This document shows positions 8,524 to 14,487 of a DNA stretch of 14,487 nt, piece by piece. The notes under the pieces are model-generated. The model made no database searches. It saw only the letters and a program-made list of their open reading frames with translations, and had not been told where the DNA came from. The position numbers and the translations under genes were made by a program. Source of the stretch: an uncultured Massilia sp. (GTDB taxonomy: Bacteria; Pseudomonadota; Gammaproteobacteria; Burkholderiales; Burkholderiaceae). Location: NCBI GenBank assembly GCA_946886065.1, contig CAMPHU010000112.1, positions 1-14,487 on the forward strand. The letters are read 5' to 3'. How positions within the stretch are numbered: the first letter of the stretch is position 1; every line of letters starts with the position of its first letter.

Positions 8524-10506
8524 ATGCAACACACTCCAGAACAGGGAACCCTCCGCCACCTGAGCCGTCTTACCCTGGCTGCGCTGGCCGCGGCCAGCCT
8601 GGCCGCCTGCGGCGGCGGCGGCGGATCGCCCGGCGTCGGCGGCGACGGCAGCAGCGCCAGCCCCGGCACCGGCGTCGGCACGCCGTCCACCCCGGCGACC
8701 GCGGCCGTCACGGTCGCCTTCGTCAACGCCGCGGGCCAGTCCAGCAACGCCCTGAGCGGCGCCACCCCGCTGACCGTGCGCGCCACCGTCAAGGATGCGG
8801 CCGGCACAGCGGTGCCGGGCGCCCTGGTGGCCTTCGCCACCGACCCCAATTTGGCCGTGTTCTCGGCCAGCGCCGGCACGGCCCTGACCGACGCCAATGG
8901 CGTGGCCACCATGACCATGCGCACCGCCAGCCTGGCGGCCAGCGGCGCCGGCAAGGTGACCGTCACCGCCAGCGTGGGCGAGGCCACCCTGAGCAGCTCG
9001 GCCAACTATTCCGTAGGCGCCACCGCGCTCACCCTCGGCAACCTGGTGGTGAACCCGATCGGCATCTCGGCCTACGGCACCGCCGAGGTCTCGGTCGACC
9101 TCCTGGCAGGCGGCGCCAAGTACACCGGCCAGCAGGTCAACGTGAACTTCAGCTCGGCCTGCGTGGCCGCCGGCAAGGCCACCATGGCCGGCACGGTTCC
9201 CACCAGCAACGGCACCGCCCGCGTCACCTACCGCGACATGGGCTGCGGCAACAACGACGTGATCACCGTGTCCTCGGACGCGGCCCAGGCCCCGGCCAGC
9301 ACCTCCCTGGTGATCGCCGCGCCGGCGGCGGCCTCGGTCAAGTTCGTGTCGGCGGTGCCGAGCGAGCAATCGATCGTGATCCAGGGGCAGGGCGGCATCA
9401 ACCGCTCGGAAACCGCGACCCTCAAGTTCAAGGTGATCGACGTGTTCGACCGCCCGCTGGCGGGCAAGCAGGTGAACTTCAGCGTCTCGCCGGCCGGCGT
9501 GGTGACCCTGAACAAGTCGACCGACAGCACCGACCAGAACGGCGAAGTGATCACGACCGTCAATTCCGGCACCGTGCCGACCTCGTTCCGCGTGACCGCG
9601 ACCCTGCCGGGCACCGCCAGCGCCGGGCGTCCGGACATCTCGACCAGTTCCGACTCGATCGTGGTGACCACCGGCCAGACCACCCAGCGCGCCATGTCGC
9701 TGAGCGTGACCAATCCGAATCCGGAAGGCTGGACCTATGACAGCGGCACCACCGAGCCGGCCACCGTATTCAACATCCTGCTGGCGGACCAGTTCGGCAA
9801 TCCGGTCGCCGACGGCACCCCGGTCGTGTTCCAGACCAACATGGGCGCCATCGGCAGCTCCAGCCGCGGCGGCTGCCTGACCGCGAACGGCGGCTGCTCG
9901 GTCGACTTCCGCACCCAGAACCCGCGCGTGGCGATCCCCAACCAGCCTGCCACGCCCTGCAATACCGGCAGCGATCCGCGCGTCAGCAACGACAGCACCC
10001 GTCCGGGCCTGGCGACCATCTGCGCCAGCACGACCGACGGCGTCGCCACCCAGTTCCAGAAAGGCGCGATCTTCTTCAGCGAAGGCTTCGCGGAGAACAT
10101 CTACCTGAACGGTTCGACCACGCCGCTGGACCTGAAGAACCCGATTCCGGCGCTGGCGGCGGTGTCCTCGGGCTCGGCCAAGGTGTTTCGCCTGCAATTG
10201 AACGACATCAACAATAACCCCTTGCCTGCAGGCACCAAAGTCGAGGTCACCGGCTTGAACAACGCCAGCCTGCTCGACGTGGCGCCGAGCGAGGTGCCGA
10301 AGATCCTGCCGCACGTGGGCAGCGCCGACGACCCGACCGGCAGCAATGTCAGTGGCCCGCAAGGCTCGACCCACACCTTCTCGCTCAAGAGCCCCAACGC
10401 GAACAACTGCACGGTCAGGACCACGGCCAGCCTGAACGTCAAGGTGACGTCGCCGAGGGGGAAGGTGACGACCATCCCGCTGCAGTTCGACTTCACCTGC
10501 CCGTAA
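8524..10506 (+). CDS. Uncharacterised lipoprotein with repeated bacterial Ig-like (Big_1/invasin-type) domains
   Basis: I recognise the architecture, not a specific gene. The 660-residue product has a lipoprotein signal with lipobox SLAAC (Cys29). Glycine follows the cysteine, so outer-membrane sorting is expected under the E. coli +2 rule, and a Gly/Ser/Pro linker extends to about residue 58. Four or five Ig-like domains follow, at about 58-165, 167-265, 268-385, 388-535 and 550-660. Several share the Big_1 pattern D-x-x-x-x-P-(L/V)-x-G-x-x-V-x-F followed by D-x-N-G, for example near 91-104 with 123-126, and 307-319 with 337-340. Besides Cys29 there are eight cysteines in four neighbouring pairs: 213/241, 451/458, 479/500 and 629/659. 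Such domains usually form rod-like adhesive or structural stalks at the cell surface. It is bounded by terminators on both sides. The ribosome binding site is weak (AGGA, 8509-8512). A role in pilus function or adhesion is speculative. Confidence 0.8.
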   Translation: MQHTPEQGTLRHLSRLTLAALAAASLAACGGGGGSPGVGGDGSSASPGTGVGTPSTPATAAVTVAFVNAAGQSSNALSGATPLTVRATVKDAAGTAVPGALVAFATDPNLAVFSASAGTALTDANGVATMTMRTASLAASGAGKVTVTASVGEATLSSSANYSVGATALTLGNLVVNPIGISAYGTAEVSVDLLAGGAKYTGQQVNVNFSSACVAAGKATMAGTVPTSNGTARVTYRDMGCGNNDVITVSSDAAQAPASTSLVIAAPAAASVKFVSAVPSEQSIVIQGQGGINRSETATLKFKVIDVFDRPLAGKQVNFSVSPAGVVTLNKSTDSTDQNGEVITTVNSGTVPTSFRVTATLPGTASAGRPDISTSSDSIVVTTGQTTQRAMSLSVTNPNPEGWTYDSGTTEPATVFNILLADQFGNPVADGTPVVFQTNMGAIGSSSRGGCLTANGGCSVDFRTQNPRVAIPNQPATPCNTGSDPRVSNDSTRPGLATICASTTDGVATQFQKGAIFFSEGFAENIYLNGSTTPLDLKNPIPALAAVSSGSAKVFRLQLNDINNNPLPAGTKVEVTGLNNASLLDVAPSEVPKILPHVGSADDPTGSNVSGPQGSTHTFSLKSPNANNCTVRTTASLNVKVTSPRGKVTTIPLQFDFTCP

Positions 10507-10528
10507 GTCCCCGGGCGGCGCGAGCGAA

Positions 10529-10586
10529 AAACCCGCAAAACCGGACGGCCAGTCTATACTGGCCGTTTTACCATCTGAGCGGGTTT
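10529..10586 (+). promoter_or_regulatory. Possible aroK leader structure enclosing the terminator hairpin
   Basis: AAACCCGC at 10529-10536 is exactly complementary to GCGGGTTT at 10579-10586. These 8-bp arms enclose the terminator hairpin at 10545-10566 and overlap the only plausible aroK ribosome binding site (GAGCGG, 10577-10582). A transcript reading through from upstream could therefore fold its aroK initiation region into a stem. The pairing is seen in sequence; regulation is inference, and chance complementarity is possible. Confidence 0.3.
10545..10569 (+). terminator. Rho-independent terminator after the Ig-domain lipoprotein gene
   Basis: A perfect 9-bp stem, ACGGCCAGT / ACTGGCCGT, has a CTAT loop, an upstream A-run and a following TTTT. 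It lies 38 nt after the lipoprotein stop and only about 20 nt before the aroK start. The loop and descending arm also contain TATACT (10555-10560), which resembles a -10 box and may be part of the aroK promoter. Confidence 0.8.
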
Positions 10587-10590
10587 GGTA

Positions 10591-12239
10591 GTGCCTCATC
10601 CCAAGAACAACAACATCTTCCTCGTCGGCCTGATGGGAGCGGGGAAGACCACCATCGGCAGGCTGCTTGCAAGGAAGCTGGACAAGCGCTTCGTGGATTC
10701 GGACCACGAGATCGAGGCGCGCACCGGGGCCTCGATTCCCTGGATCTTCGAAATCGAGGGCGAGGCCTGCTTCCGGCGCCGGGAAGCGGACGTGATCCGC
10801 GACCTGACCGCCCAGCACGGCCTGGTGCTGGCCACCGGCGGCGGCGCGGTGCTGAACCCCGCCAGCCGGGCCTTGCTGGCCGAGCGCGGCACCGTGGTCT
10901 ACCTGCGCGCCTCGATCAACAGCATCCTGCAGCGCACCGCGCACGACAAGAACCGCCCCCTGCTGCAGACGGCCGATCCGCGCAAGAAGCTGGAGGAATT
11001 GCTGGCCCAGCGCGACCCCCTGTACCGCGAGATTGCCGACCTGGTCATCGACACCGGCCGTCCTAACGTACAATCGATGGTACAGACCATATTGGACCAG
11101 ATCGAAGCGCTCCAGGCAGCACGGGCGCGCCGGCTGGCGAAGACATCGATGAACGAACAGGCACCCATTACCCTCAACGTCGAACTCGGCGACCGCAGCT
11201 ATCCGATCGTGATCGGCCCCCACCTGCTGGACGACGGCGCGCTCCTGGCGCGCCATATCTCCGGCAGCAAGGCGGCCATCGTCACCAACACCACCATCGC
11301 GCCGCTCTACCTGGAGCGCGTCGCCGGCCACCTGCGCGCGGCCGGCCTGGACGTGGTGGAGATCGTGCTGCCGGACGGCGAGGAGCACAAGAACTGGCAA
11401 TCGCTGAACCTGGTGTTCGACGCGCTGCTGGCCGCCAAGTGCGACCGCAAGACCACCCTGGTGGCCCTGGGCGGGGGCGTGATCGGCGACCTCACCGGTT
11501 ATGCCGCCGCCAGCTACATGCGCGGCGTGCCCTTCGTGCAGATCCCGACGACCCTGCTGTCGCAGGTCGATTCCTCGGTGGGCGGAAAGACCGGCATCAA
11601 CCACCCGCTGGGCAAGAACATGATCGGCGCCTTCTACCAGCCGCGCGCGGTGCTGGCCGACACCTCCACCCTCGACACCCTGCCGGCGCGCGAGCTGTCG
11701 GCCGGCCTGGGCGAGGTGATCAAGCATGGCGCCATCCTGGACGCCGCCTACTTCGAGTGGATCGAACAGAACATCGCCAAGCTGGTGGCGCGCGACCCGG
11801 AAGCGCTGGCGCATGCCATCGCCCGCTCCTGCGAGATCAAGGCGGAGGTGGTGCGCAAGGACGAGCGCGAAGGCGGCCTGCGTGCGGTGCTGAACTTCGG
11901 CCACACCTTCGGCCACGCGATCGAATCCGGCCTGGGCTATGGCGAATGGCTGCACGGCGAAGCCGTGGGCTGCGGCATGGTGATGGCGGCCGACCTGTCG
12001 GCGCGCCTCGGCCTGATCGACGAGGCCACCGTCGAGCGCGTGCGCAGCCTGGTGCGCGCGGCCGGCCTGCCGACCGTGGCGCCGGACCTGGGCGAGCAGC
12101 GCTGGATCGAGCTGATGGCGGTGGACAAGAAGAACGAGGGCGGGGCGATCCGCTTCATCCTGCTGAAGCCCCTGGGCAGCCCGTCGATCACCACGGTGCC
12201 GGTCGAAACCCTGCGCGCCACCCTGGAGGCCTGCACCTC

Positions 12240-12243
<4 letters not shown>
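10591..12243 (+). CDS. aroKB: Fused shikimate kinase / 3-dehydroquinate synthase (AroK-AroB)
   Basis: A single 550-residue frame holds two complete shikimate-pathway enzymes. Residues 1 to about 185 are shikimate kinase: P-loop GLMGAGKT at 13-20, DSD at 36-38, FRRRE near 61-65, GGG at 83-85 and lid Arg122. Residues 187-550 are 3-dehydroquinate synthase: GGGVIGD near 295, [15 protein letters not shown], and metal ligands Glu375, His438 and His455, spaced exactly as in E. coli AroB (63 and 17 residues apart). In most bacteria these are adjacent separate genes. Here no stop intervenes, and the expected AroB start survives as Met187 (ATG 11149-11151) in frame. I took GTG 10591 because GAGCGG lies 8 nt upstream; TTG 10585 is too close to it. 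Separate internal translation of AroB remains possible. The 3' end overlaps the next gene by 4 nt (ATGA). Confidence 0.92.
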
Positions 12244-13376
<1,133 letters not shown>

Positions 13377-13383
13377 TCGGGCC

Positions 13384-13423
13384 CCAAGTTTGCATGAGCA
13401 GCCACTCACACAAACAAACTTGG
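13384..13423. terminator. Possible hairpin between convergent dgt and mutY
   Basis: CCAAGTTTG (13384-13392) and CAAACTTGG (13415-13423) form a 9-bp inverted repeat with a 22-nt loop. It lies just after the dgt stop and covers the last codons of mutY. The large loop and moderate GC make it a weak terminator candidate, but its symmetric position between convergent genes fits a bidirectional one. Confidence 0.3.
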
Positions 13424-14487
13424 CTGCCCCAACTCCACCAATAATTTCTTGACCGGCGCCGGCAAGGGCGCGTCAGCGATCGCATCCAGGTTCCACCACA
13501 GATGCCTCCCCGTCGCCCCACCACGCGCATCCAGCCGCACCATGAAGGGCGCGATATGCAGCCGGTAGTGCGTGAACACATGCACCAGATGCCCCAGCGC
13601 CTGCACTTCCTCGACGGCCCCGAACTGCGCCGCTTCGCGCGCCACCTCCGCCGTATCGACCTGGTCGGCCTCATCCTCCACCGCCACGTGCCCGCGGACT
13701 TCCGGCAGAGACAGCAAGCCACCCCAGATCCCGGTCCCCGGCCTTTGCTCCAGCAGCACCTGCCCGCGATCGACGACGACCAGCATCGCCGTGCGCTTCT
13801 CCGGCGTCGCCTTCTTCGGCTTGCGCACCGGCAGCTCCGCCGTGCGCCCGGTGGCATAGGCCACGCAGCGCGCCTGCAGCGGGCAGCGTCCGCAATCGGG
13901 TTTCGAGCGCGTGCACAAGGTGGCGCCCAGGTCCATCAGGCCCTGCGTGTACGCTTCCATGCCGTCGCCCTCGGGCAGCAGCGCATCCGCACGCCGCCAC
14001 AGCGCATCCTCGACCGGCTTGGCGCCCGGATAGGCGTCGATGCCGAACACGCGCGCGAACACGCGCTTGACGTTCCCGTCCAGGATCGCGGCGCGCACGC
14101 CGCTGGAAAACGCGGCGATCGCCGCCGCCGTCGAGCGCCCGATGCCGGGCAGTTCGGCCAGCAGGGCCGGGTCGCTCGGGAACACGCCGCCGTAGTCGAG
14201 CACGACCCGCTTGGCGCAGGCATGCAGGTTGCGCGCCCGGGTGTAGTACCCCAGGCCGCTCCAGTGCGCCATCACGTCCTCCGAAGGCGCTGCGGCCAGC
14301 GCCTGCACCGTGGGGAAGCGCTCCAGGAAGCGGCCGTAGTAGCCCAGCACTGCGGCCACCTGCGTCTGCTGCAGCATGATCTCGGACAGCCAGATGCGGT
14401 AGGCGTCGCGCGTGTTCTGCCAGGGCAGGGTCTGGCGGCCGTGCGCGCGCTGCCAGCCGATCACCGCCTGGGAAAAGCCCGGGTCGG
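13406..14487 (-). CDS. mutY: MutY, adenine DNA glycosylase, 5' end outside window
   Basis: MutY removes adenine mispaired with 8-oxoguanine, preventing G:C to T:A changes. The visible 359 residues are nearly complete. The frame stays open to the right edge, and the residues before the internal GTG at 14464 (ending GFSQA) align with the usual MutY N-terminus, so the true start is probably only a few codons outside. Seen in order are the catalytic Glu in WLSEIMLQQTQ (codon 14381-14383), the helix-hairpin-helix LPGIGRSTAAAI, the catalytic Asp in ILDGNVKRV (codon 14078-14080, 101 residues after the Glu as in E. coli), and four Fe-S cysteines spaced C-x6-C-x2-C-x5-C (13865-13915). A C-terminal NUDIX-like domain, starting around EKRTAMLVV with WGGLLSLPE, reads 8-oxoG. 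Nothing key is missing. It is convergent with dgt, 29 nt apart. Confidence 0.95.
   Translation of the reverse strand, partial: DPGFSQAVIGWQRAHGRQTLPWQNTRDAYRIWLSEIMLQQTQVAAVLGYYGRFLERFPTVQALAAAPSEDVMAHWSGLGYYTRARNLHACAKRVVLDYGGVFPSDPALLAELPGIGRSTAAAIAAFSSGVRAAILDGNVKRVFARVFGIDAYPGAKPVEDALWRRADALLPEGDGMEAYTQGLMDLGATLCTRSKPDCGRCPLQARCVAYATGRTAELPVRKPKKATPEKRTAMLVVVDRGQVLLEQRPGTGIWGGLLSLPEVRGHVAVEDEADQVDTAEVAREAAQFGAVEEVQALGHLVHVFTHYRLHIAPFMVRLDARGGATGRHLWWNLDAIADAPLPAPVKKLLVELGQPSLFV

Noticed and set aside
11149..11151. A separate aroB gene starting at this ATG
   Set aside because: It is in frame with aroK with no intervening stop, and only a weak GGCGA-like site lies upstream. The fused frame was annotated instead, with the separate start kept as an alternative.
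8473..11955. Very long minus-strand open frame (1160 codons) opposite the Ig-domain lipoprotein and aroKB
   Set aside because: It spans two unrelated genes and two terminators, and its translation is biased low-complexity sequence. The absence of stops is an effect of high GC.

Overview
The window looks like chromosomal DNA of a betaproteobacterium, most likely Oxalobacteraceae (Massilia/Telluria/Duganella/Janthinobacterium type). The reasons are the high GC content, the protein sequences, and the gene order mrcA / pilMNOPQ / aroK-aroB / dgt, a classic proteobacterial neighbourhood. The genus call is inference from resemblance; no database was consulted. Almost all of the window is dense housekeeping DNA. 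I see no tRNA, rRNA, CRISPR array, transposase or phage gene.

Layout, left to right. (1) The start of a small LptM-type lipoprotein gene runs off the left edge on the minus strand and is divergent from cyaY (frataxin). A short terminator follows cyaY, then two palindromic repeat units in inverted orientation. (2) mrcA, the bifunctional peptidoglycan synthase PBP1A, lies on the minus strand. About 360 bp of AT-richer divergent DNA separates it from (3) pilM-pilN-pilO-pilP-pilQ, the type IV pilus alignment subcomplex and outer-membrane secretin, five genes with every junction overlapping. A strong terminator closes the operon. (4) A 660-residue lipoprotein built of Ig-like (Big_1/invasin-type) domains is flanked by terminators on both sides, so it looks like its own transcription unit. 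(5) Shikimate kinase and 3-dehydroquinate synthase form one uninterrupted reading frame, overlapping by 4 nt with (6) a dGTPase-family HD hydrolase. (7) mutY comes in convergently from the right edge and is cut at its 5' end.

How the genes work together. PilM (cytoplasmic), PilN/PilO (inner membrane), PilP (lipoprotein) and PilQ (outer membrane) bridge the envelope and give the pilus its exit pore. PBP1A builds the peptidoglycan that this machine must cross, which may be why the two loci stay side by side. The AroK-AroB protein catalyses two steps of chorismate synthesis. Dgt and MutY act on the nucleotide pool and on oxidative DNA damage, and their adjacency is probably coincidental.

I found no convincing wholly new multi-gene system. 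The best candidates for a second look are the uncharacterised Ig-domain lipoprotein placed between pilQ and aroK, the AroK-AroB fusion, and the composite hairpin just before aroK.
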